Shown here one piece after another: positions 44,593 to 55,539 of a stretch of DNA of 64,000 nt; positions within the stretch are counted from its first letter, which is position 1; each line of letters starts with the position of its first letter. The notes beneath the pieces are model-generated. The model did no database searches and was not told the origin of the DNA. It saw only the letters and a program-made list of their open reading frames with translations. Made by a program: the position numbers and the translations under genes. The stretch comes from Ascaphus truei. Its lineage: Eukaryota; Chordata; Amphibia; Anura; Ascaphidae. The stretch is from assembly GCA_036426205.1 (NCBI GenBank), contig WSYH01000085.1, positions 248,001 to 312,000 of the forward strand. Direction: 5' to 3'.

Positions 44593-45273
44593 ATGTGTGC
44601 CTTTTTCTTTCCCCGCACAATTGCTGAGCTGAGTGGACTTTATGGCTACACCACAGGCTATAAAAAACCTGACTGTAGTTATGCATTTTTAATATATTCG
44701 ACAATAAATGCTGCAGCAGATAAAATGGCGACTGTATCTGAAATATATGAATATTTAATTTCGAACTACGATTTTTACAAGTTTTCACCAGACGTTCATG
44801 GGTGGAAGCGTGCGATAAGAAAAACCTTAAGTAACGATCAGTGGGTTTTTTGCATTGCCCCTCCTGCTGGAGAGATTTGCGGGTATTGGGGTGTCATGCC
44901 AGAATTTCACAGTATGTTTGAACATGGTATTTTCAAAAGAAGAAAGGTCGGTTTTAGCCCATGTAAGAATCGTCAATCCCAATCCAGCTATGTGCCGACA
45001 AAAGCACCAGCACCAGCCGGTCCGACCATCAGTGATAACCTGGTGAACGGAAATCCTTTGTACCTGTCCCCGCCTAAATACCTAGAAAATGTCCAGCCTG
45101 AGCATGATTTCGCGTACAGGTACCAGCAAGCTTGCATTTACCAGTACCAAAATGATTTCCCGCTTCATCAGCTGTCAACTACAAGTGGACCAGGTCAGCT
45201 GTCACCTGTCAACTATAATGCAGACTTGAGGAGTCACAGTGAGTCATCACCTCCTGTTTGGCAAAGTTTATAA
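44593..45273 (+). CDS. Divergent forkhead (winged-helix) protein, best preserved copy
   Basis: 226-codon ORF. Residues 25-117 form a forkhead DNA-binding domain: KPDCSYAFLIYSTIN (helix 1), TVSEIYEYLISNYDFYKF (helix 2), GWKRAIRKTLSNDQWVF (recognition helix), GYWGVMPEFHSMFEHG and FKRRK (wing and C-terminal basic patch). The recognition helix differs from the usual NSIRHNLS: the Asn and His that contact DNA are Arg and Lys. The tail is rich in Ser/Pro and ends QLSPVNYNADL and SSPPVWQSL, conserved with copy 0. By comparison with copy 0 the original start is probably ATG 44642, with one base lost before KPDC, so the N-terminus here may be altered. It lies inside transposon copy 1 facing the BEN gene. 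Expected role: nuclear DNA-binding protein; target unknown. Confidence 0.85.
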   Translation: MCAFFFPRTIAELSGLYGYTTGYKKPDCSYAFLIYSTINAAADKMATVSEIYEYLISNYDFYKFSPDVHGWKRAIRKTLSNDQWVFCIAPPAGEICGYWGVMPEFHSMFEHGIFKRRKVGFSPCKNRQSQSSYVPTKAPAPAGPTISDNLVNGNPLYLSPPKYLENVQPEHDFAYRYQQACIYQYQNDFPLHQLSTTSGPGQLSPVNYNADLRSHSESSPPVWQSL

Positions 45274-45539
45274 TGAAGGTAAATATACAGTAGAGTAATG
45301 TACTACACTGTATTACACTATACTGTACTGTACAGTACATGACAGTATTACTGTAAATTTAGAGCTGCAGTTCAAGCTTGCGTGTGTCAAAACAATTATT
45401 TTTTAAACAATACTGTACGTACATTACATTGCATCAATACAATACTGTATGTGAGTTGAGGGAACAATACTGTACAATACTGTATGCGAGTTGAGGGGAT
45501 GTTTCTCTGTTGAGTGCACTTTGAAGAATGATTTGATTG

Positions 45540-45880
45540 GCTGTCGAAGTACGTGACGCTGCAGCTTAAAAATGTAGGGAGAGGGTGGGTTGGGGCTGAA
45601 GAGTCAGAGCCAATCAGAAGTTTGTTCTCATCCTACAGACACAGGTGTAGGATATTGCTTGAATGGCTGCTTTAAATCCCAATGACACGACTTGACGCAT
45701 GCGCAATACCAGTAATAAATAGCATATTTGTTTGTTTTTCCCCAGAAAATAAACTTTGACATCAAGCGAAAAAAGACAAAAGAAGGGATTTGGATGGACT
45801 TCCATTATCGCTTTTTTAAAAAGTTGCTTGTGCATTGTTTGCCAAGTAGGCAAACATTTAGTGACAGTGCCATTTTTATT
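45540..45880 (+). other. Conserved block downstream of forkhead gene (copy 1)
   Basis: Matches 37377-37710 on the other strand. Contains GCATATTTGTTTGTTTTTCC followed by CCAG and AAAATAAACTTTGACATCAAG. The frame KINFDIKRKK is shared, later codons are not. Confidence 0.5.
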
Positions 45881-47254
45881 GATAGAACAATTGTGAGCTT
45901 AATAGAAAAACTTATACTGTACACTGAACAGTATGCTGCTTTTATAATCTTCAAATCTTTTATTTACATTGTACAGTACTGTCATCTTCACAACTTTTTT
46001 TTATATACACCAAAAATAAAAATGTATATCTTTATTTCTGTACAGTATGTATTATTTATTATTCAATGCTTTCAACTTTTGCAACAGTACTACTGTTTTT
46101 CTTTTTCTGATATGCACATGCGTGTACTGCACTTTGTTGTATGTCTCATTTTGACTTTTTTTTTTAATAAAATGTAAGAGAAATTCCCTTGCATTAAATT
46201 ACAGTATGTGAAGTGCAATGCTTTGTTGAACTGTTGATAAGAATTTCAGGTCTGCAATAGGGGGTCGGTCAAAAAATACATTTTATTTTTTAATTCAAGT
46301 TTTACAAATATATATTTTTCGGGGTTTTTGCCATGGGCTTGCATAGCAATTATGGATATTATGAGATTCAAACAGTACTGTTGATTTTTAATTCCACACT
46401 AGTCATGTACGTTCTGTCCGAGGTGGGTGGCATACTGTAGTACTGTGATTTTTATTTGGGGGTGTGGGGATCAAAACATTATGATGACCAGTTGAGAATA
46501 TGTCTTTGAACTATAGCTTTGAACTTCATACAGCTCACACAGCTCGCACCCCCTCCCCCCCCCCCGCACACACACACAAGGCTCAAGGATTTCAACTTCT
46601 TATCAACACCTCTGACAAACCATGCACCATGCCACGCATGCGCAAGTGCGATAAGCTAAGCCCTTCTAACTTGACTTTTCTTCAACACAACACTCCCCCT
46701 CCCCCCCACTAGTAATAAGATTAACATGTTGTGTGAGATATAGGCTGAGCTAAGCAAGCCCTTCTAAAACTGCTATTGTACTGTAACATAAAAAGTCAAC
46801 TTGAAGTTCAAAGCTTATCAACAACACAACAGAGCCCTCCAACAGAGCCATTCACGTAAATGTACTGTTGTGTGATAATCATGAGCTGGGCAGAAGACAT
46901 GTTGGATAATCCTTAATGCAGGAAAATAGTATTTTTCTATAGAATTTTATTGCATTATAAACAGAAATAATTGATTAAACAATAAAAATATAATAATTTT
47001 TATAAAACATTTTTTGTTTTTCTATATATTTTTTTCCCAAACTAATGTGAAGTGCAATGCTTTGTTTGTTGAACTGTTCATAAGAATTTCAGGTCTGCAA
47101 GAGGGGGTCGGTTTAAAAAATAGATTTATTTTTTAATGCATAATACAGTACAAAAATACAATACAGTAGCTCTTGTCTTTCTCTTCGTTATGCATTGCAA
47201 GATGGGGGGAGATCGGGTAGAGAGGGGGCTGCAGCTCTGAAAATATAGTATTTC

Positions 47255-47890
47255 AAAAGATTTTTTTTAAAACAAAATTTTGGGGGGGCAAAAACAAATT
47301 TCTATACAGTAACTACTGAGAGAGGGTGGGAGAGAGGGGTTTGTGTAAGATACAGGCTAGTTTGTACATGAACACTGTATTATTATCTTACACACACCCC
47401 CCCCCCTTCCTTTTTTCATTGCGGCAGTTCTGAAAATGAAAAGAAACAATAAATGCAGACATGGTTAGTTTGAGTACCATACAGTACTTCCAGTGCTGTA
47501 AAGTGCCTGTATCATACCTTCCTGTGCCTGATTAACAGAAATAAATGATTAAACAATAACAATACAGTATTTATTTAAAAAGATTTTTTTTAAAACACTT
47601 TTTTTTGGCAAACACGAATTTCTATACAGTAACTACTGAGAGAGGGTAGGGGAGGGGGGTTTGTGTAAGATACAGGCTGGTTTGTACATGAACACCATAC
47701 TATTATCTTACACATCCCCCCCTTCCTTTTTTCATTGCAGCAGTTCTGAAAATGAAAAGAAACAATTAATGCAGACATGGTTAGTTTGAGTGCCATACAG
47801 TACTTACAGTGTTGTAAAGTGCCTGTATCATACTTACCTGTGCCTGATTAACAGAAATAAATGATTAAATAATAACAATATTTCAAAACA
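47255..47890. repeat. Tandem duplication, period about 319 bp
   Basis: Two copies of a segment containing CTGAGAGAGGGT, TGTAAGATACAGGCT and AGCAGTTCTGAAAATGAAAAG, about 95% alike. Confidence 0.85.
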
Positions 47891-47960
47891 ATAAAAATAA
47901 AAAAGAAAATGATTAAACGCATTAAACAATAAATCCTTGTTTTTTTGGTAAACTTTTGCA

Positions 47961-49062
47961 CTACAGTAGATTTTGGGAAAAGTCATTAGCAAGAGGGTTG
48001 CCACTCCAAGCACGAGCCCTTGTATGCCTCAACAGGCCATTTATAGTGTCTCTCACAGCTCTCATAATTGTTGGGGTAACACGGAAATAACGCTCCACTT
48101 CATTCACAATGGTCTTTCTTAAATTTTCTGGCAGAGCCTTCTTTCTTTTATTTCCTTCATAATTTACATTGTGGGTCCAACGGCTGTACAAAACTGACGT
48201 GTGTTTAAATATTGACAGGGCAAATTTGTGGGCTGCACCAGCACTTCCAGTCTTATATTTCTCCCGGGTGTGCTGGGTCAGGTCAGTCAAGATGATGTCC
48301 GGCAGCGTTACAATCCTGGGTGCTGGTGTACTTCTGGCAGCGGGCAAGGGTAGGTGGTCTGGGAGGATGCTTTCCTCCTGTCATGGCCTTACCGGAGTTG
48401 TCATCTCATCTTCAAAGGCATACAGATGATCTGCTGATGGATGGGGTGGGCGTGGGGGGCTTGGTGAGGGAAGCGTGAAGGTCCCATCATGCAGGTCACC
48501 CTCCTGCTCCTGCGTCAGACATACTGGTACAGGGACAGGTAAGGAACTCGCAGGAAAAAATACATCCCTTACAATCTTCCTTTCCATCTTCTCCATGTTC
48601 CTTTCCATCTTCTCCATGTTCCTTTCCATTTTCTCCATGCGCATATCCATACTCAACATGGTCTCCAAAAGAAGATCAACCTTTTGATCTGTGCTGTAGA
48701 CATCTGCGTGGGTGGGTGGTGGAGGAGGTGACCAGGGGCTGGCCCGGAGAACAGCGTCGAGGATGGTTGGTGGAGCTGGTGATAAGGGGGTTGGCAGGAG
48801 AACAGCCTCAATGATGGGTTGTGGAGCAGGTTGGCAGGGGGTTGACAGGAGAGCAGCCTCAATGATGGGTTGTGGAGCAGGTGAGCAGGGGGTTGACAGG
48901 AGAGCAGCAGCATCGAGGATGGGTCGTGGAGCAGGTGAGCGGAGGGTGCAAGGAGAGGATCGGAACTCCACTTGATTTGCACTGTGCTAAGGGTGATAGA
49001 GATCAGTGCGTGAGAGTCTATGCAATTTGTCTCACCTTTTATTTGAAATTTTTCGAGGGCAT
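47961..49062 (-). pseudogene. BEN-domain coiled-coil protein, copy 1 (one stop codon)
   Basis: Read on the minus strand from about ATG 49062. There is a proline-rich region of four 17-residue repeats (LLSTPCSPAPQPIIEAA-like), a coiled coil of repeated KMERNME heptads after VDLLLETMLSMD, an acidic linker, then a BEN domain. BEN shows PDIILTDLTQHTREKYKTG, HKFALSIFKHTSVLYSRW, GNKRKKALPENLRKTIV and IMRAVRDTINGLLRHTRAR. A single TGA at 48381-48383, where copy 2 has a Cys codon, interrupts an otherwise continuous frame to TAG 47961. The N-terminal basic region of copy 2 is deleted here, so the first codons are uncertain. BEN domains bind DNA or chromatin factors; its role in a transposon is inferred only. 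Confidence 0.82.
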
Positions 49063-49245
49063 GGACACGAGGTGCAGGTGTTAAAAGTGGGCGTACTGTG
49101 TACTAATCCTGTCGAGTGACATTTAAGCACATTAAATTAAAGTATAAATACACCATCCTTTTTGTGTATTCAATGCACATTCAATACACATCGAATTCAC
49201 ATCGAATTGCTCTGTGTGTGCTCAGATTTTTTTTCTAACAGCAGC
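49063..49245. promoter_or_regulatory. Divergent promoter between BEN and transposase genes, copy 1
   Basis: 183 bp separate the start codons. The palindromic TATA-like word GTATAAATAC is at 49142-49151. ACGCCCACTTTTAACACCTG, read on the minus strand (49076-49095), is shared with 54035-54056 of copy 2. Repeated TCAATGCACAT/TCGAATTCACAT words (49170-49210) precede the transposase ATG. Confidence 0.55.
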
Positions 49246-49337
49246 GATGCCAAAGAAAAGGATTTCAAAAGATCTCAGCTTGAGAATAAATGATATGTAC
49301 CAGAATGGACACGGCATTTTACAGATCCAATGCTGGT
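49246..49337 (+). pseudogene. Transposase exon 1 of copy 1, cut by copy 2
   Basis: Starts MPKKRISKDLSLRINDMYQ and continues NGHGILQIQCWL, the helix-turn-helix N-terminus of a Tc1-like transposase (family pattern KELS.DLR.RIV.LH..G). Homology with exon 1 of copy 2 (53910 downward) stops exactly at CTGGTTA, where the end of copy 2 begins. The rest of this gene is predicted to lie beyond the right edge of the window. This exon is intact up to the break, whereas copy 2's exon has three stops. Confidence 0.75.
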
Positions 49338-50214
49338 TAAAGTGGCGGCCGATCTGAGTCTAAGTCGACTAGATCCGCGGCTTTCAGATTATCCCGGTTA
49401 GGTACGTTTTTTTGTCGTTTTCGCCCTTAGTGAACTGCGTTATTTTCGCGCTCGTGATATTAGCATTTTATTCTCGCTGTCTTCAATACTGCAATGCCGT
49501 GTAAAAACTCAGGGGGGCTTTTGCGAGCTGTTGTCTTGGAAGTCTAATACGTTCGCGGTTCAACCTACGTCAGTAGACAGTCTGTGTGTGCGTGCGCAGT
49601 AATTGTAAATTTGCATATTTAAAGTATACATGCATTTGCAGTGCTGTGCTGCTGTACAGTATGTCTCATTTGAAAATAGTTGAAACGCATAGGCGTGTAC
49701 AGTACTGTAACAGTGTTACATTTCTGCATATACAGCGCTCTCCCCTCGCTCAGGATAATTAACTGCACTGCAGGGTTTTTCAACTTCTTATCTTCTGTGC
49801 CTTGCAGTACATCTCTCCCACACCATTCCTTTGAACGTGTGTCTGGTTTCAACCACATTCCTGCTTGACAGCAGGAATTTACTGCGCATGCACCTCTAAC
49901 TTCGCCCACCACTGCTTGCTTGCCTGAGTGAGTGACCAAAAAAATGTAATTTTTTTTTTATTGTAATTTTTTTTTCTCCACAAGCCTGCAAAAACCATCT
50001 TACTGTATTACGATATTCAATCTGTGCTGTAGCTTTTGACTGCGACCCTGTGCGTTTGACTGCACATGGTTGATTTGTGTGCTTTTTACGTACTGTATTT
50101 GAGGGTGTATTATTATGATGAACTGCCTTTTGAAATTAAAGTATGTCTTTAGCTTTGAACTTCATGCAGTTGTACCCTGTAGCCCCCTCCCCCACGAACG
50201 CTAGCTCAAGGATT

Positions 50215-50800
50215 TCAAATTCCACGGAGTCGGTAATTTTCTGATTCTTGCCATTGTGTTCTTTAATCCGTCCATAGCTGAGCTACAAAACCTCAGTGCG
50301 CCTGCGTTTAATCCTTTTTGAGATGGGAGCTGCTTACTGCGCATGACTCACCCAACCCACCCCTCTCCACAGAGTCGTTAATTTACTGAATCTTGCCATT
50401 GTGTTCTGAATCCGTCCATAGCCGAGCTGCAAAGCCTTTTGAAATTACTGTACTCTACAGTACAGTATGTTATTTCTTTGAACTGCTGCACGACTAATCC
50501 TTCATCCCTCCCCAGGCACACACAAACTCTTATCGACAGACACCTCCACAGAGTCATTCATTTTCTGAAGTTAGTTAGTCATTTTGTTTTTAATCCGTCC
50601 CTAGCCGAGCGTAAATCGTCTCACTGTGCCTGCGTGTACTCTAATCATTTTAGAGATGGGAGCTTGCTGCTTACTGCGCATGAGTCACCCAACCCCCTTA
50701 CTCCACAGAGTCGTTAATTTTCTGAATATTGCCATTGTGTAATCCTCTTTGAGATGAGCTAGCTGATTACTGCACATGACTCACCCCCTTCCCCCCCAAC
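50215..50800. repeat. Degenerate tandem repeat, unit about 165 bp
   Basis: CACAGAGTCGTTAATTTTCT-like starts at 50222, 50370, 50548 and 50705, each followed by TCTTGCCATTGTGTTCT or a variant and TCCGTCCATAGCCGAGC. Confidence 0.75.
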
Positions 50801-51527
50801 CCTTTGAGGCTTAGTTTACGGTAACGCTTTGGAAATTCCCTTCTCGATTTTGAAATGTAAATCTGAGTTGCACAGCATTGTGAGAATTGAGAGTTAAAAA
50901 ACCATTAACTGATTCATGTTGTTTTGTCATTCATTCTTATTCATTGGTGTACTGAAGGGGTGGGGGGGTTTGTGGTTGTTGTCAATAATTATGATTAGCA
51001 GGAATGTGAATACATATTCATTTTATTTTATCAGGAACCAAAAAATACAAATATAAAAATAATCATGAATAATATATAATGCTGTCTTTATTAAGTCCTT
51101 CTGGCAGATTGAAATTGGATAAACATTTAGAAAACATTTGTAAAACATGGGAAAACATGAATAATGCACATTTATAAGAATATTATTTAATAATATATAC
51201 TGTAATGTATAATATATATATATATATAGTAATATTATTTTTTCATCTTTATCTTGCTCCTCATTCTGTGTACAGTACAGTAGCTCACTGAGAGAGGAGA
51301 GGTTTTGTGTACATCATTACTGCTGTTTATATACTGTACATTTGACTGTAAAAGCAGATTAGACTGGACACAACACCCCACCTCCCCCAGGCCACCCTTT
51401 TTCCTGAAACGACAAGAAAACAAAACATTAGTGCAGTTATGTGCGTACTGTATTATGGCATTGTGTGATGTGTAGTACTACTGTACATCGCTGGTGCTGC
51501 TTTCTCTGGAAAAAAAATTTGAGCAGT

Positions 51528-51870
51528 TACTGTCGCGGCCGAGTTTATTCTTACCTTTGCCCGGTCTCGGCCGCGACAGTAACCGGGCGCGTGCCGGGGT
51601 GTCCCGTGCGCGCGCTGAAGCCTCGGAGGAGCGGTCCTCCGATCGGGGCTTCCCCCTCCCCTCTCCAGGTCCGCCGGGTCCCCCGGAACCCCCCACCGCC
51701 ATCCCCCACATCGCGGGACACCAGGGCTCCGTCGGGGAGACCTGGGCAAGTGTGCATGGGGCGCAGGCACCCGATGAAGCGTGACCGCGCATCGGTGACG
51801 CCCGGCACGCCGAGAGGATTTGGCTAGCAAGCCGGGAAATCTCCCGGCTTGTGGAACTAGCCAACGAAGA
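51528..51870. mobile_element. GC-rich insert opening with a TIR-like palindrome
   Basis: TTACTGTCGCGGCCGAG at 51528 and its complement CTCGGCCGCGACAGTAA at 51566-51582 form a 55-bp palindrome. It is followed by about 290 bp of CpG-rich DNA ending in an ATCTCCCGGCTTG hairpin (51834-51856). The end resembles the FOX-BEN transposon ends, so it may be another small derivative. The boundary on the right is approximate. Overlapping ORFs on both strands are composition artefacts. Confidence 0.5.
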
Positions 51871-52111
51871 TTAAAACTTGTCACCAGTGTAGTAGGCAGC
51901 TACTGTAGTACTGTCAAACTAGTCTACTGTATACTAGAACTACTGTATACTCTGACTACTGTTAAATACTATGTACTGTAACCTGATGGCTGGTGCTGCT
52001 CTCTCTGTAAAGAAAGAACTGTAACTACTGTATACTCTGTCTTTTGGGAAAGAAAAAATCTGTGCCATACTTACCTGTATCATACTGTACTTACAATACT
52101 ACAGCACAGTA

Positions 52112-53910
52112 CTACTTTCCTGATGCTTGCCCATTTTGCGCGATGACAACGGGCAACACAGTGGCAATATGGTCTATATATTTATTGCAGCGTTCCACGG
52201 TGAGTACATCGTTCCAAAAACACATTATGCCTTTCAACAACTCGTCCTTTTTGGAGGGTTTCACCCCTTTCCGGATATGGTCCTTCAGCTGATGCCAGAC
52301 CATTTCAATGGGATTGAAGTCTGGCGGTCTGTCATTGGAAAAAAAAGGACAATTAGTTTAAGAGATACAGTACACAGTAAAAACAGTGGGGAAAAAAATG
52401 AAACACGGTCTACTGCACTTACTCCGCTGGCGTCTTCACCCAGTTGATACCGCGCTCCAGGATTTCCGCTGTTGACGTGGCTTGCTTCGGATCGTTGTCC
52501 TGGTAGAAGCAGTGACCATTGGGGAACTCGCGTGTGATGTATTGCACTATCTCAGGGACAATGTTGTCTTGGAAGAAAGCTTTATTCATGATTCCTATCG
52601 CAAGAAAAAATAAATGCTCAAAAAACTGCACAATAGTACAGTACAGTGCATACATTAAGGCTACACTAGTAAAGTACAGTGCATAAGGCTACGTTATATT
52701 TCATATATTTTACCTTCAAAGATGACAATGCATCCTGGTCCGCCTAGAGATGGCACCCCACACATGCAGCTTCACGGGGTGTTTTGGCCGTGGCTTCAAA
52801 GATATGCGGACTTTTTTGTGGAATGCAAAGCTTGCAAATCTCTCCAGCGACACAGTAGACTCGTCAGTGAAGATGCAATCCTGGAAAGTTTCCCCACTGT
52901 CGATCCATGCCTGGGCCTGGACCACTCTTTTAATTTTGTTTGCGTCCCTTATCATGGGGTACGCTCTGTAATGGCAAGGAATAAATAATTTTAGCGGTAC
53001 AGTACAGTTTCCTAAACAACACTTTTTCCTCCTGTACTGTCCAGTACTAACCTCACACGTCCATATTTCCATCCAATGCTGCGTCTCATCTTCTTTATGC
53101 TGGTCTCGGATACAGTGAGATTGTGATGTGCCTGCAGAGTGTATTTGACCCTTAATGCACTCTTCTCATCATTCTCCTCACTTATTTTATCCACCAGAAG
53201 AGTTGTCTCCCTAAAATGTAAAGAAAAACATTCCGGTAAGTAAAAATATTAGAGACAGTAGATCAACAGGATACAATATATTGTTCTATTAATATGCAGC
53301 AATATAAAACTGTTGTAATATAAATATAAATATACAAAATATATATACTGTTGTAATATAAATATAAAACTACAAAATATATACAGTATACTGTTGTACT
53401 ATAAATATGAATATACAAAATATATATCCTGTTGTAATATAAATATAAATATACAAACTATATATACTGTTGTAATATAAATATAAATATACAAAATATA
53501 TATATACTGTTGTAATATAAATATAAATATACAAAATATATATACTGTTGTAATATACATATAAATATACAAAATATATATACTGTTGTAATATACATAT
53601 AAATATACAAAATATATATACTGTTGTAATATAAATATGAATATACAAAATATTAGTTAAATAAACAAAATTATTAGATTTTTGGATCTAAATTTTTTTT
53701 CAAGTGTTATAAATATACTTACGCGTTAGTTACCCTTGGTGCCCTTTTGCGTTCTCTGTTTTTTCAGTGTGCATGATAGTTCACGGTGGTTGATGGCACA
53801 ACGAGGCCGGAAGTAGCTAATCAGCATTGGATAGCAGCAATTCGGTGTCCGCTCGTGTACATCTCCTAAATTCGCATGCTGAGATCCATGGAAATCTTTT
53901 TAACAACCAT
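52112..53910 (-). pseudogene. Multi-exon Tc1/mariner-like DDE transposase, copy 2
   Basis: Five exons on the minus strand join with GT..AG introns: 53910-53723, 53210-53052, 52965-52714, 52594-52423, 52328-52112. Exon 1 is an HTH start (MVVKKISMDLSMRI) with three stops. Exon 2 ends the DNA-binding region (SETSIKKMRRSIGWKYG). Exon 3 carries the first catalytic Asp (CIFTDESTVS) and KLHVWGAIS. Exon 4 carries the second (FYQDNDPKQATS) and GINWVKTP. Exon 5 carries the third acidic residue (DFNPIEMVWHQLK) and ends LPVVIAQNGQASGK. D2 to E spacing is about 32 residues. Joins are in phase (for example TTT GAA G/GA ATC ATG). A two-base loss in exon 3 after GAISR shifts frame, so it is not functional. 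It would cut and paste the element at TA. Confidence 0.85.
53276..53655. repeat. AT-rich minisatellite in transposase intron 1
   Basis: About nine units of 38-43 bp built on CTGTTGTAATATAAATATA with ACAAAATATATA. It lies inside the first intron of the transposase gene and so inflates that intron. Confidence 0.9.
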
Positions 53911-54067
53911 TGCTGCGAGTAGTAAGAAATACAAACACAAGAATGTATATTCGATGTTTAGTCGATGTGTATTCAATGTGCAGTGAATCCACAAAATGGA
54001 TGGTGTATTTATACGGTAATGACTCACATTAGAGTACGCCCACTTTCAACACCTGTACCTCGCTGCC
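53911..54067. promoter_or_regulatory. Divergent promoter between transposase and BEN genes, copy 2
   Basis: 157 bp between start codons. GTATTTATAC (54004-54013) is a symmetrical TATA-like box usable in either direction, 55 bp before the BEN ATG. TACGCCCACTTTCAACACCTG (54036-54056) and the TCGATGT/TCAATGTG words (53950-53985) are conserved with copy 1. Confidence 0.55.
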
Positions 54068-55539
54068 ATGCATAAAAGGTTACACACATTGCATAGCCCA
54101 CCACTCGATGATCTTTATCTGAACTCGCCCTTGTCCAGATTCTGCATTGTGCCACCTGCTTCCATGGTGCAACCCCGATTCTTCGGACGCAGGAACCCAC
54201 TCGCCTCTGCCGTGCCTGTCATGCAGAAAATGCAAAAGGCGGTTGTCGTTTCCACGCCAAGGCAAAAGCGACAGGCTAAGGCCAATAAAGAAAACCTTCT
54301 GCTGACCCCAAAGGCTAAGGGTTTTCATAGACGTCAGCCTTATTATGTCAAGAAGATATACGGTGATGTACTCTTGACGCAAAACGATTGGCAGCCAATC
54401 CATCGAACCCGCAGACCACTTCCTCACATACGCTTCAACGACTCTGCCGCCGCTGTCCCGGAAATCTTCAGCCCGTCTTCTCCACCCCTCATCCTCGATG
54501 CTGCCGCCGCCCTCCCGGAAACCCACAGGCCATCTTCTAAGGTTCTATCCGACGACGCTGCCGCCTCTGAAATCCACGGGTCACTTTCTCCTTCGCTCTT
54601 AGACGACTCTGCTTCTCGCCTGGAAATCCAAAGGTCACTTTCTCCATCCCTCTTCGACGACGCTGCCGCTTCTCCTCTACCGGATATCCACAGGTCACCT
54701 CCTCCACCCTTCTTCGACGTCGCTGCCGCTTCTCTCCATGGAACCCCCATATCATCCTCCGTTGCACCCATCCACCCAGATGTCCACACGCCATGCACAA
54801 GAAGCAGCTCGTTAGACCGGATGCTGAATGGGATACGTGTGGATCTCCCCGGGAACTCTATTGTGCTAGCAAAGATAGATTTGCTTCTGGAGACCATGTT
54901 AAATGTGGAGCAACGGATGCTACATATTGATCAACGGATGATACATATGGATCAACGGATGCTAGATATGGATCAACGGATGGATCGATGGATGGAGAAG
55001 ATAGAGGTTGACATAGCGGGTATACATCATTTGCTCAGTGTTAATGCCCCTGTTTCCCCGACGCCAGAGCAGGGGGTGACATGGATGTGATGAATGGGAG
55101 CATCGACCCCCTTCCATCACCAAGCACACCCCCTCCACCAGAAGATGTAGTGTACATGTATGCCGTTGAGGAGGACATGACAACCCCATCAAGACCATGC
55201 CAGGAGACAACACGGCAACCAAGACCGGAGGAAAGCTTCCTTCCAGACAACCTACCATCGCCCGTCGCCTCAAGCACACCCGCTCGCAGAAGACCTACAT
55301 TCGCTCACATCGATATGGTGCCCGACATCTCCCTGTACGATCTGCCACTGACGCTCAGGGAGAAGTGTAGGGTGATGAGTGCAGGTGCACCCCTCAAGTA
55401 TGCCTTGTTACATTTTAAGCAACATGTTCCCTACTCGTTGTACTGCGACTGGGCCTTCAGAGTGAACTACGATGGAAATCGCGTAAAAAGGCGCTTCCTG
55501 TCAATTTAAGAAAGAACATTCTGGATGAAATGCGGCGTT

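Larger units (their letters stand above)
45274..47960. other. Spacer between forkhead and BEN genes, copy 1
   Basis: No supported gene. Contains the block conserved with copy 0 (45540-45880), many TACTGTA/TACAGTA words, a repeated segment GTGAAGTGCAATGCTTTG (46209 and 47044) and a tandem duplication (47255-47890). Two possible splice-acceptor-like sites, including TTTTTCCCCAG at 45738-45748, are unexplained. Confidence 0.5.
41311..49337 (+). mobile_element. FOX-BEN transposon copy 1 (interrupted by a PLE and by copy 2)
   Basis: Left end TACTGATGGAGCGGCCG then TTATTCGAACGG at 41311 (TA duplicated before it). The gene order is forkhead (+, 44593-45273), BEN gene (-, 47961-49062) and transposase exon 1 (+, 49246-49337). 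The right part is missing because copy 2 begins at a TA within the transposase exon. A PLE (41693-44480) interrupts the region upstream of the forkhead gene. The same gene order in the opposite orientation is seen in copy 2, which shows that the three genes form one mobile unit. Family assignment is IS630-Tc1-mariner by TA target, TAC ends and the transposase. Confidence 0.8.
49490..52111. other. Non-coding flank of transposase gene, copy 2
   Basis: No supported gene. 50215-50800 holds about four degenerate tandem units (CCACAGAGTC.TTAATTTTCTG..GCCATTGTGT..ATCCGTCC.TAGC). 51180-51230 is AT repeat. 51528-51870 is a GC-rich insert. TACTGTA words are abundant. Confidence 0.5.

Noticed and set aside
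46500..46712. CACACA/CCCCC stretch near 46550 as a regulatory site
   Set aside because: Simple-sequence run without conservation in the other copies.
51441..51884. Overlapping long ORFs on both strands in the GC-rich 51.5-51.9 kb segment
   Set aside because: CpG-rich composition leaves few stop codons in any frame. Translations are Pro/Arg/Gly-rich without domains, and the segment opens with a TIR-like palindrome.
53370..53648. 92-codon Tyr/Ile-rich ORF
   Set aside because: Translation of an AT-rich minisatellite in a transposase intron.
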